Notes under the pieces: model-generated | What the model saw: only the letters and a program-made list of their open reading frames with translations | Database searches by the model: none | What the model was told of the DNA's origin: nothing | Program-made: the position numbers and the translations under genes | From: an uncultured Planctomycetaceae bacterium | Lineage (GTDB): Bacteria > Planctomycetota > Planctomycetia > Planctomycetales > Planctomycetaceae | Assembly (NCBI GenBank): GCA_903921605.1 | Contig: CAIXQV010000486.1 | Span: 1-22,164, forward strand | Length of the DNA stretch: 22,164 nucleotides | Direction: 5' to 3' | Part shown: in pieces, positions 1 to 6,862 of the stretch | Numbering within the stretch: position 1 is the stretch's first letter | Layout: every line of letters starts with the position of its first letter

Positions 1-150
1 CATAGTTTCGCCAGACATAGTTTCGCCAGACATAGTTTCGCCAGACATAGTTTCGCCAGACATAGTTTCGCCAGACATAGTTTCGCCAGACATAGTTTCG
101 CCAGACATAGTTTCGCCAGACATAGCGTCGCCAGACATAGTTTCGCCAGA
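1..150. repeat. 15-bp tandem repeat array, 10 units
   Basis: The unit catagtttcgccaga is repeated head to tail ten times without spacers. Nine copies are identical; the copy at 121-135 differs at two positions (catagcgtcgccaga). The array begins at the first base of the window, so it probably continues to the left. Because the period is a multiple of three, all frames are periodic. On the minus strand one frame is open and reads Met followed by Ser-Gly-Glu-Thr-Met repeats from the ATG at 153 to the window edge; on the plus strand one frame reads His-Ser-Phe-Ala-Arg. Whether either is translated cannot be decided here. The array ends about 50 bp before the motA-like start. Confidence 0.97.
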
Positions 151-202
151 CATTACCACTTTTGATTCTTTCACGAGACCTTCTCGCAGCGTGAGAACTC
201 CT

Positions 203-985
203 ATGGATATAGCCACATTTCTGGGACTTGTCACCGGGCTGGCAATGATTGTTGCCGCGATGCTCTCGGCCGGTGATAATCCCGCATGGCTGCACCTGCC
301 TTCGTTATTCATCACGATCGGAGGAACACTCTCGGCCGTGCTGATTCATTTTCCTGCGAAGCGAGTGCGAACGGCCTTCGCGGTGGCACGGACCTGCTTT
401 GTCACAAGTCTCCCGGAAGCTGCGGAAGTCGTCAGTCGTTTTCGCGCGATTGCAACTCAGGTCAGGAGAGAGGGGACCGGAGCACTGGAGAAAGAAGCCG
501 CAAAAGAATCCGATTCGTTTATGAAATTGGGGCTGGAGATGGCGTCTAATGAGAGCGATCCCACATTTGTCCGTGAAGCTTTGCAGCGTGAACTCATCGC
601 AATCGAACATCGGCACCTGCAGGGACGCCGCCTGTTCGAAGTGATGGCTTCTGCCGCTCCAGCCTGGGGAATGACCGGAACTCTGATCGGGCTTGTGCAG
701 ATGCTGCGAAGTTTCGACGACCCGCGAACGCTGGGCTCGGGATTAGCACTGGCCTTGCTGACCACGCTCTACGGTGCATTGTTCTCCAATCTGCTGTGTG
801 TTCCTCTTGCCGGAAAACTGGAAGCACGACATGCCGAAGAGGTTCTGATCCGTCAGGTCATGACAGACGGATTCGTGGCGTTGATTGAGGAGAATTCGCC
901 GAACATCGTGGAGGAAAGGCTGCGTGCGTGGGTTCCACCTCGCGAACGCACCACAAAACCAGACGACAAAAATCGCGCAGCTTAA
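203..985 (+). CDS. motA: MotA/PomA-family flagellar stator (ion channel) subunit
   Basis: Inner-membrane subunit of the ion-driven stator that powers the flagellar motor. The start region (MDIATFLGLVTG, then PSLFITIGGTLSAVLIHFP) and the C-terminal half (GMTGTLIGLVQML, DDPRTLGSGLALALLTTLYGALFSN, KLEARHAEE) match MotA/PomA/MotP proteins closely. The conserved proline-containing third and fourth membrane helices and the cytoplasmic loop with charged residues are present, and the 260-residue length is normal. I prefer ATG 203 because family members begin at this methionine; a GTG at 191 would add four residues. No strong Shine-Dalgarno site precedes either. Two single-pass membrane proteins follow in the position of motB. 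No other flagellar genes are in the window, so a non-flagellar role as a generic MotA/TolQ/ExbB-type motor is possible. Confidence 0.88.
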   Translation: MDIATFLGLVTGLAMIVAAMLSAGDNPAWLHLPSLFITIGGTLSAVLIHFPAKRVRTAFAVARTCFVTSLPEAAEVVSRFRAIATQVRREGTGALEKEAAKESDSFMKLGLEMASNESDPTFVREALQRELIAIEHRHLQGRRLFEVMASAAPAWGMTGTLIGLVQMLRSFDDPRTLGSGLALALLTTLYGALFSNLLCVPLAGKLEARHAEEVLIRQVMTDGFVALIEENSPNIVEERLRAWVPPRERTTKPDDKNRAA

Positions 986-1025
986 TGCGCTATCGCTTTT
1001 GTTGGTTTCAGGGAGTCTTCACGGC

Positions 1026-1655
1026 ATGGCCATCCAGACCGGAAAATCTTTGCAGGCCGCGAACTATACCAATGCTTTCCGCGCTGTGTTGCCGGGGTTG
1101 CTGATTGGGATAATGTTTCTGGCGGTTTCATTCGCGTCGAAGTCGGCGGCACATTCTGAGCAGCGAGCAATCGAACGGACGCTGGCGGCTAAGATTCCGG
1201 TGCCTGAAGATCTGAGGCAGGACATTCTGCTGGATGTCAGTTCCCGGAAGAACGCGTCCAGCCGCGTGAGCGTTCTCGCGACTACGGAAGCGGGCCTGCG
1301 ACGTCTGAATAATCCAGAAGAGGCGGCACCGCTGGAGCGAGTGACTATCGAAATCGACATTGCGCCAACGAACACTTCTGATCACTCAAAACCGCAGATT
1401 CCTGTTGAGCTGCTCGAAGTGCTGTCACGTCGTGCATCGGCTCTGCAGTTCCAGATGACTCTACGCGTGAATCCGGGAAATAAGAGAACAGCATTGCATT
1501 GGTTCGACACGATCCGCAAAAGTGCAGAGCCAGAACAGATCGTGGACATCAGTGAAATGGCCGTCAGCCTGGTCGACAGTATGCCGCTGGATAAGCTTCA
1601 GATCCACATTTTGCGAACGAAGAAGATGGTGGCCATGCAGGAGTCGCAACCATGA
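1026..1655 (+). CDS. Single-pass membrane protein in MotB position
   Basis: Unrecognised 209-residue protein. The start at ATG 1026 follows AGGGAG about ten bases upstream and lies 40 bp after the motA-like stop; a longer reading from 885 would overlap motA and lacks support. It has a short cytoplasmic N-terminus, one hydrophobic helix (about residues 22-42, VLPGLLIGIMFLAVSF) and a soluble, presumably periplasmic, region with alternating strand and helix character. Gene order suggests the MotB partner of the stator. However, the helix has no aspartate, which in MotB carries the proton, and I see no OmpA-type peptidoglycan-binding signature in the C-terminus. It is either a strongly diverged MotB-like partner or a different accessory protein. 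Its stop overlaps the next gene's start (ATGA), implying translational coupling. Confidence 0.75.
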   Translation: MAIQTGKSLQAANYTNAFRAVLPGLLIGIMFLAVSFASKSAAHSEQRAIERTLAAKIPVPEDLRQDILLDVSSRKNASSRVSVLATTEAGLRRLNNPEEAAPLERVTIEIDIAPTNTSDHSKPQIPVELLEVLSRRASALQFQMTLRVNPGNKRTALHWFDTIRKSAEPEQIVDISEMAVSLVDSMPLDKLQIHILRTKKMVAMQESQP

Positions 1656-2440
1656 TTCGGCAACTGATTCCCGCGTCGCATCGATCGCCGTTTCATGCAT
1701 CTGCAATAAATCTCGCAGGCCTGTTGCTGTGCGTCTTCACAACTCTTGCCGTACTGATCAGCGTATCTCGTGACCAGTCCGGGGCAGAACTTTCGGAAGT
1801 GACAGCCTCCTTTAGAGGGTCGCTGCGTGATCACGGTCGGGAAGATTTCGCAGTGATCGCCGCCGGCTTTCGTCACAAAGCTGATGCCGCGAACGAGAAG
1901 CTTGCTGACAAGTCCGGAATCAGCGGCCTTGTTTCTCGCCAGAAGTTATTCCGAGGAGCAACTCTGACGGTTTCGGAAGAGGAGGCTTCATGGCAATTCA
2001 CAACTGACAAGCCTTTCCCGGTCGATGTGAACGGTCCGGTGTTTTCACATCTGATGACCGAACTGGAAAGGTTCTGCAACATTTCGCAATCGGTTGAGTT
2101 CGGCGGTCAGCTTGCTTTGGATCTTCAGTCGCAGTCGCAGCTATCTGACAGTGACGTTCGATATGCCATCCAGCGAATTCTGAAAACATGCCTGGAGGCC
2201 AAGGTCCTCACTCACGAGCAACCAGCAGAACTTGAAATTGTTGTCTGGGCATCCACGCCGGATTCTGACGCACTGGCTCATGCGACCGATAAAGCCTTCG
2301 ACCTTGAGCAATCGCTGGAGAAATCACTCAAGGCCAACTCGAGCGGACCGATTCTGTTAAGCTCCAGCGGTAGAATCTGGACTCGATCCACGAGTCCTCG
2401 CCCGCTGACAACAATCTTCATCCGAACAGCAGAACACTAA
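1652..2440 (+). CDS. Second single-pass membrane protein in the stator operon
   Basis: Unrecognised 262-residue protein starting in an ATGA overlap with the preceding gene, so the three genes form one operon. A short N-terminal cytoplasmic segment is followed by one membrane helix (about residues 19-40, INLAGLLLCVFTTLAVLISV) and then SRDQSGAELSEVTASFRGSLRDHG. This layout, and the spacing from helix to the helical SELSEV..FRGSL segment, resembles the N-terminus of MotB, where the helix is followed by a plug region. The MotB helix aspartate is not present; an asparagine lies near that position. The C-terminal 200 residues show no clear OmpA motif. I infer a diverged MotB-like partner; family assignment is not certain. 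The gene converges on the DUF6807 gene with a 43-bp gap and no obvious terminator. Confidence 0.75.
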   Translation: MIRQLIPASHRSPFHASAINLAGLLLCVFTTLAVLISVSRDQSGAELSEVTASFRGSLRDHGREDFAVIAAGFRHKADAANEKLADKSGISGLVSRQKLFRGATLTVSEEEASWQFTTDKPFPVDVNGPVFSHLMTELERFCNISQSVEFGGQLALDLQSQSQLSDSDVRYAIQRILKTCLEAKVLTHEQPAELEIVVWASTPDSDALAHATDKAFDLEQSLEKSLKANSSGPILLSSSGRIWTRSTSPRPLTTIFIRTAEH

Positions 2441-2483
2441 TCCCGCAGCCGACGACCGACGGCCCACCCAAAACCGAAAATCC

Positions 2484-3413
2484 CTACTCCCCCGCAGACT
2501 TTACAAACAAGTCCCAGGCACCCGCCACGTTAGCTGTCTTCGTGTCGCCGTCATGGAAGAACATAGCGTAACGCAGTCGCAGCGTTTCCCCTTTCTTCAG
2601 GTGATGAGGAGCTGCTGGGCTTGCTCCGTTGGTGTAGGCACTTTCGCCAAAGGGACTGACTGAGAAGAGACCGTAATCACGAACGTGATAACGCGAAGGT
2701 CGAAAGTTCTTTGGATGATCCATAATGGCAACTCCCACAGTCTTGCCGTCAACGTCACCATAGTAGTCAATCCAGTTGTACGCCTTGCCCCAGCATTCCT
2801 TCGTTGTTTCGGTTCCGTCGCAGGCCACGACATGACCACCGTTCTTTTCTTTCATCGACGGGGCGACTCGAAAGCCAAACAGGCCTTCCTTGGTGTCTTC
2901 GAAGGTGACATCCACGTGCGAAGCCGCCAGATGCATGTCGTACACCACCAGACGATTCGGATGGATTGTGATGATCGCGGTTTCAGTCAACTGAGGAATT
3001 CCGGTCTCCGGATGACGCCATTCATTCACGGTTTCGAACGATGCCGTAGTTCCGCTGGCTAATGGTTTGACGGAAACGTTATGAATCAGGCCTTTCTCCG
3101 CCCAGAACTTCACTTCATTCACTTCATCAATTGCGTTCCACATGCCTTTGTGATGAGGATGATCCGCGTCGGAAGCATCTCCCAACGCACGATTGATCAC
3201 AACACCGGACGGAGATCGCACAGGCAGCATAAACGGCTTGGGCAGGTCTTCTCCAAAGTTATATGTTGCAAACGGCTGATCATTGATCGTGATCTCCAGC
3301 GTCTTGCCTTCAGTCTTCAATACGACCTTGTCTTCAGCACTGGCTTGAGGCGAAGAAACGCGAGCAGCAAGAAGGATCAGGATTCCAGCGGTCAGCAGAA
3401 TTCGGCGAAGCAT
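2484..3413 (-). CDS. DUF6807 (PmoA-type) secreted protein
   Basis: 309 residues with an N-terminal signal peptide (MLRRILLTAGILILLAARVSSPQASA), so probably exported. The motifs DHPHHKGMW (near residue 85), EWRHPETG, EGLFGFRVAPSM, NWIDYYGDVDGKTVGVAIMDHP and DYGLFSVSPFG are typical of the DUF6807 family (formerly named PmoA-like), which is abundant in Planctomycetota and often found in carbohydrate-utilisation contexts. No catalytic reaction is established that I know of; the His-rich motif suggests a metal or sugar site by inference. The start ATG has AGGAA about nine bases upstream. It stands alone, with the Fae homologue upstream on the same strand but 250 bp away, so co-transcription is doubtful. 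Confidence 0.85.
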   Translation of the reverse strand: MLRRILLTAGILILLAARVSSPQASAEDKVVLKTEGKTLEITINDQPFATYNFGEDLPKPFMLPVRSPSGVVINRALGDASDADHPHHKGMWNAIDEVNEVKFWAEKGLIHNVSVKPLASGTTASFETVNEWRHPETGIPQLTETAIITIHPNRLVVYDMHLAASHVDVTFEDTKEGLFGFRVAPSMKEKNGGHVVACDGTETTKECWGKAYNWIDYYGDVDGKTVGVAIMDHPKNFRPSRYHVRDYGLFSVSPFGESAYTNGASPAAPHHLKKGETLRLRYAMFFHDGDTKTANVAGAWDLFVKSAGE

Positions 3414-3506
3414 GGAGAAGATTCCTGTTCAGGAAGTAAGGGGAGGATGAAAACGCAGGCGGGCAACAGCGACGTTCTTTGTAACGGATTTTCCTCAAAT
3501 GCAAAA

Positions 3507-3538
3507 CCCGCCGGCCAACTTTGCAGTCAGACGGCGGG
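3507..3538 (-). terminator. Possible terminator behind the fae-like gene
   Basis: A perfect 7-bp G/C stem (cccgccg at 3507-3513 with cggcggg at 3532-3538) encloses an 18-base loop. On the minus strand it is followed by TTTTGC. It lies 125 bp beyond the stop of the minus-strand fae homologue and upstream of the DUF6807 start, so it could separate the two transcripts. The U-tract is short, hence modest confidence. Confidence 0.4.
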
Positions 3539-3662
3539 CATTGGTTTCTTCTTCGTCGTGCCGACCTCAATCGATGGCATTTAAGAGTGCGTCCCATGGA
3601 ATGGTGGCTGAAGCCAGTATTCCAATTTGGGCAGCGACGAAATTAACAGAGGTAAACGTACT

Positions 3663-4208
3663 TTAGATCTGTCCATCAACAGCCATCTGATGGAAGCAGT
3701 GTGTCACCTTATCCTGATTCTCCAGCAACCAGTCGATTGAAGGTTCGTTGCGCATGGCCTTGCCGATGGCTTTGGTAATCGCCGCGCGGTGAGTTTTGAA
3801 GAGAATGTTGAAGTCGACCTCTTCTGTCACCACAGACGGATCCAGCCAAACGGACACGATGATTCCGAGATCGTTGGCCTTCTCTTTGGGGATGTCTCCG
3901 TTGCGGACGGAATCCAGAACGCCGTTGGCGATTGCGGCCTGAACGGTTCCCATCAGGATGTTGGTGTACTTTTCATTGTTCACTGTGACCTTGCTGACCA
4001 TCACAGTGACCGGACGAATTTGAACATCGCAATTCAGAATTGCAAAAACTTTGGAGTGTCCCTTGCTCTGATCGCCCATCAGGTTTGCAATGGCATTTCC
4101 AACAGGTCCATCCAGCTCACCGATGACAACTTCTGGCTCGGCCGCTGACCAGCCTGCTTCGTCTTCAACCAGAGCTTCCCCGGTACGCATTATGATCCTC
4201 TGAGACAT
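3663..4208 (-). CDS. Formaldehyde-activating enzyme (Fae) homologue
   Basis: 181-residue protein. Fae condenses formaldehyde with tetrahydromethanopterin in the cytoplasm, the entry step of the H4MPT-linked C1 pathway known in methylotrophs and planctomycetes. Family features visible are GEALVEDE near the N-terminus, VVIGELDGPVGNAIANLM, RPVTVMVSKVTVNNEKYTNILMGTVQAAIANGVLDSV, GDIPKEKANDLGIIVSVW and the C-terminal HRAAITKAIGKAMRNEPS. By eye alignment the active-site histidine of canonical Fae (the AHID segment) is replaced by Glu24, so this may be a Fae-like paralogue without the classical activity. ATG 4208 is used; an internal ATG at 4190 is preceded by AGAGG at ideal spacing and may be the true start. 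No other C1-pathway genes are in the window. Confidence 0.87.
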   Translation of the reverse strand: MSQRIIMRTGEALVEDEAGWSAAEPEVVIGELDGPVGNAIANLMGDQSKGHSKVFAILNCDVQIRPVTVMVSKVTVNNEKYTNILMGTVQAAIANGVLDSVRNGDIPKEKANDLGIIVSVWLDPSVVTEEVDFNILFKTHRAAITKAIGKAMRNEPSIDWLLENQDKVTHCFHQMAVDGQI

Positions 4209-4604
4209 TTCCTGATGATCCTACTTGAATGACCTGAATGAAAAGCAAACAAAAATGCCCCAAAAACGCGGGCGGGGAATTGTAACCGCCAACTATGAAT
4301 TTGACACCGGTGTTCAGCGAAATCGCAGTTCTGACAAGCCGTTGCTATGTTTCAGCAGGGAAGAATTGCCTACAACACTGGTCTGAACGAACGGATCGGG
4401 TGCGTGTTTACGCCAACGAAAACCAATCGTCCATCAGTCGCCAGAGAACTCATCGCAGATTAACGTAACGTTAATAATCAGCTATGGGGGCTAACGACTG
4501 CAGGTGTCATCCCGGACGGGCACTCATCAAACGTCTCACACTGTTCGGCCAGGAAGACCACCTCGCATAACTGACGTCGCGTCCCCTGGCACGGAGGCCA
4601 GAAC
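4209..4604. other. Divergent intergenic region, about 400 bp
   Basis: The region lies between the minus-strand fae-like gene and the plus-strand secreted-protein gene and must hold both promoters. I cannot assign convincing -35/-10 pairs. It contains one clear 17-bp dyad at 4459-4475 (listed separately). GGAGG at about 4593-4597 is the ribosome binding site of the gene starting at 4605. No small ORF looks real. Confidence 0.7.
4459..4475. promoter_or_regulatory. 17-bp perfect dyad, candidate operator
   Basis: attaacgt and acgttaat are exact inverted repeats of 8 bp separated by one base. The A/T-rich symmetric site sits in the divergent intergenic region, 129 bp upstream of the plus-strand start at 4605 and about 250 bp upstream of the fae-like start. 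Its form fits a dimeric helix-turn-helix regulator. The regulator is unknown. Confidence 0.45.
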
Positions 4605-6644
4605 ATGTTCAATCGCTGCATTCTCTGTTTCACGATTGTAATGGCTTCCTGGGTGATGCTTTCCGGATCGGCGGTTGCCGACGAGACGCCTCGGCTGGCC
4701 GAGCAACCGATCGTGGTGGTTCGGTACGGCGGGCTGTACGCAAAGTCGACTGAAACCTACGTCCGGAAACTCCGCGACGACCTCGGGATTGGCAGTGCGC
4801 TTACCGATGCGCTCAATAGCGAAAAGCTAAAAGAGTCTGTCACGAAACGCGAGAATCCAGCTTCCGGGTTGCTTGTGTACCTCGGGGAAGGATTGTTGCC
4901 ATCAGTGGAACAGGTGGTGTTTTCGGAAGTCGTCGATCATGCGGAATTTGTGCGACTGATCAACACGCGATCGGAGAGTGCCGGACCTGTATCAAAGCTG
5001 GATGGTTCTGGTGATCTGTATTCGATGGTGCTCACAAACACCTGGCGAGTCGAAGAGAACGCGATTAAGCCCGTCAGCAGTTCGGAAGTCGTTCAGGAAC
5101 CCGGTGCAACCGCTGATAACGCTGAGATTGGCGTCGATGAAACACCGCCTTCCAGTTCTGGCAATGTGACGATCTCTATTGGCGCTTCTTCAGGGACAGG
5201 AGTCTTCATTGGCTCCAACTCCAGTCAAGGTGAAGGAAAACTGATCGAAGAAAATGGTAAGCAGTTCCGGGAATACTCTTCGCAGTCGACAAGCTTTTTT
5301 CGCTTTCACGATGGATTCATGTTCGAGAGCCAGACTAAAGCCCTGCATACGATGAAACTGCCGTCGGGTGATTCCTTGCGTCAGATGGACAACGCGGACG
5401 TGAATGGCGAAGTGACATTTCATCCGGATCGAATTCCGATGGGCCTGCGAATGCTGGGCTGGAATGCACTCAGCACCGCAGCCGGAGCAGAACTTCAGCA
5501 GTGGGATGGTGAATCTGACGTGGACTATGCCGTGCGACGGAGTGCAGGTGATGCTGGACTCGCACTCGTTCGCTCCGCCATGTTCGATACCGAAAAAGTC
5601 TCTACCTGGCTGAAACTTGCGTTCGATGAAAGCCCTGTTCTGGGTGAGTTTCGGATCAGCTCACGAAACAACAGCGACCTTGGTCGGACTCTGCGGGAAC
5701 TCTCTTCGGCCGAACGCCGCTTCGCCCCGATTTTGAACGACGATGCTGCAGCAACAATCTATCTGGCGGCTCACTTGCCGGAGGAATGGCGAAACGTCGT
5801 GAGTGCCTACGTTGCGAGTCTGTCGGAAGATGCGACCAGCAGTTCGGAATATTCTGATGCCGAACGAGCCGCGCAGCTCACATGGAATAAGTCGTACGGG
5901 GCCGTGGCAGAACACGGAAATCTCGAAATTTGTGTGAAACTTGGCTGGTCAAAAGAATCCGGCGGCGTGATTTATGGAGGCGTGCAGCTGAACGAAAATC
6001 CGGAACTTCTCGCGGCAATTCAGTCTGAAGAAAATGATGATGGCGAATTGGATACACAGAGCGAAATGGTTCAACTTCACGATATGTCGATGCTGAAGAT
6101 GCTGATTCCCGAGGATTCGGAGCTGGAGCCGGTCAAGCTCTCTCACATCTACCTCGCCAATGTCGATTCATGCCTGTGGTTTGCCGTGGGCGGCGAGAAT
6201 GCTCATGAGATGATTCATCAGTCGGTGACTCGTTGTCGCGAAGCGGCTGGCCGAATCTCCACGCCGGTGTTTACGGCCGCTGTTGATCTTCAGCGATGGG
6301 CCGATTATCCACAGGATGATGCCACGGGCCTCACAACTTTGCATGAGCATTTCTACTATAGTATTTCATCGCTGGTGTCGTTCATGGCGGAAGATTTCAT
6401 GGGTAATCCGGACACTGACGAAGAAGAAGCCGATGATTCGGATGACGAGGTCTTTCAGCGAGCCATGTCGCTTGGTGGTTCGCGCGCTGCCAGCTTCACT
6501 GTCGACACGGATGAATCCGGACTTGTGGCTCGTGGTTCTGTCGGCGACGCCGTCGCGCGAGGTTACGCGGCCGCAATGGTGCTGACGATCGACGAACTTG
6601 TCAAAAACAATATTACTGTCGAAAATTCAGAGCCGTCGAAGTAA
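4605..6644 (+). CDS. Large secreted protein of unknown function
   Basis: 679 residues. I do not recognise the family. The N-terminus is a signal peptide (MFNRCILCFTIVMASWVMLSGSAVADE), so the protein is exported. GGAGG lies eight bases before ATG 4605, which fixes the start. After a first domain (about 30-150, with VVVRYGGLYAKSTETYVRKLRDDLG) comes a Ser/Gly/Thr-rich low-complexity linker (about 155-215). A long mixed alpha/beta region follows with several repeated-looking elements, for example the FHPDRIPMGLRMLGWNAL and LAAHLPEEWRNVV segments. An acidic stretch (DTDEEEADDSDDE) is near residue 605. There are no membrane helices after the signal. The layout recalls planctomycete secreted proteins annotated only as hypothetical. 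It is followed by a convergent transporter gene. Confidence 0.8.
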   Translation: MFNRCILCFTIVMASWVMLSGSAVADETPRLAEQPIVVVRYGGLYAKSTETYVRKLRDDLGIGSALTDALNSEKLKESVTKRENPASGLLVYLGEGLLPSVEQVVFSEVVDHAEFVRLINTRSESAGPVSKLDGSGDLYSMVLTNTWRVEENAIKPVSSSEVVQEPGATADNAEIGVDETPPSSSGNVTISIGASSGTGVFIGSNSSQGEGKLIEENGKQFREYSSQSTSFFRFHDGFMFESQTKALHTMKLPSGDSLRQMDNADVNGEVTFHPDRIPMGLRMLGWNALSTAAGAELQQWDGESDVDYAVRRSAGDAGLALVRSAMFDTEKVSTWLKLAFDESPVLGEFRISSRNNSDLGRTLRELSSAERRFAPILNDDAAATIYLAAHLPEEWRNVVSAYVASLSEDATSSSEYSDAERAAQLTWNKSYGAVAEHGNLEICVKLGWSKESGGVIYGGVQLNENPELLAAIQSEENDDGELDTQSEMVQLHDMSMLKMLIPEDSELEPVKLSHIYLANVDSCLWFAVGGENAHEMIHQSVTRCREAAGRISTPVFTAAVDLQRWADYPQDDATGLTTLHEHFYYSISSLVSFMAEDFMGNPDTDEEEADDSDDEVFQRAMSLGGSRAASFTVDTDESGLVARGSVGDAVARGYAAAMVLTIDELVKNNITVENSEPSK

Positions 6645-6691
6645 CGCTCTTGTCAATCTGAGGGAACGCATTTGCAGGTTTCTGATTTATC

Positions 6692-6760
6692 AGTTTTCGC
6701 GAGTTGGAACGTCAATGATGGATTGAGTTTTTGAGTCTCGTGCCGCATGCCGCGAAAACT
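6692..6760. repeat. 10-bp inverted repeat between convergent genes
   Basis: agttttcgcg (6692-6701) and cgcgaaaact (6751-6760) are perfect inverted repeats with a 49-base loop, located downstream of the plus-strand secreted-protein gene. It could be part of a transcript end, but the loop is long and there is no U-tract, so the role is open. Confidence 0.35.
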
Positions 6761-6830
6761 TTCGCTGATGCTGCAGTGACGCTGAAATCGACCGCCAACT
6801 TGCCGCCGCTGGCCCTGAAAACAGAAAGAA

Positions 6831-6859
6831 TGGCGATCGCGATCATGAGTGGATCGCCA
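6831..6859 (-). terminator. Rho-independent terminator of the SLC13 gene
   Basis: An 8-bp perfect stem (tggcgatc with gatcgcca) and 13-base loop begin three bases after the stop of the minus-strand transporter gene. On the minus strand it is followed by TTCTTTCTGTTTTC, a U-rich tail. This is the most convincing intrinsic terminator in the window, although the stem is of moderate strength. Confidence 0.5.
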
Positions 6860-6862
6860 ACC

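Noticed and set aside
1..150. CRISPR array
   Set aside because: The units are directly abutting 15-mers with no spacers, so this is a simple tandem repeat.
203..2440. Zorya-type anti-phage system (ZorA/ZorB) for the MotA-like operon
   Set aside because: The MotA-like protein lacks the long cytoplasmic tail of ZorA, the partners lack a ZorB-type OmpA domain, and no helicase or nuclease gene follows.
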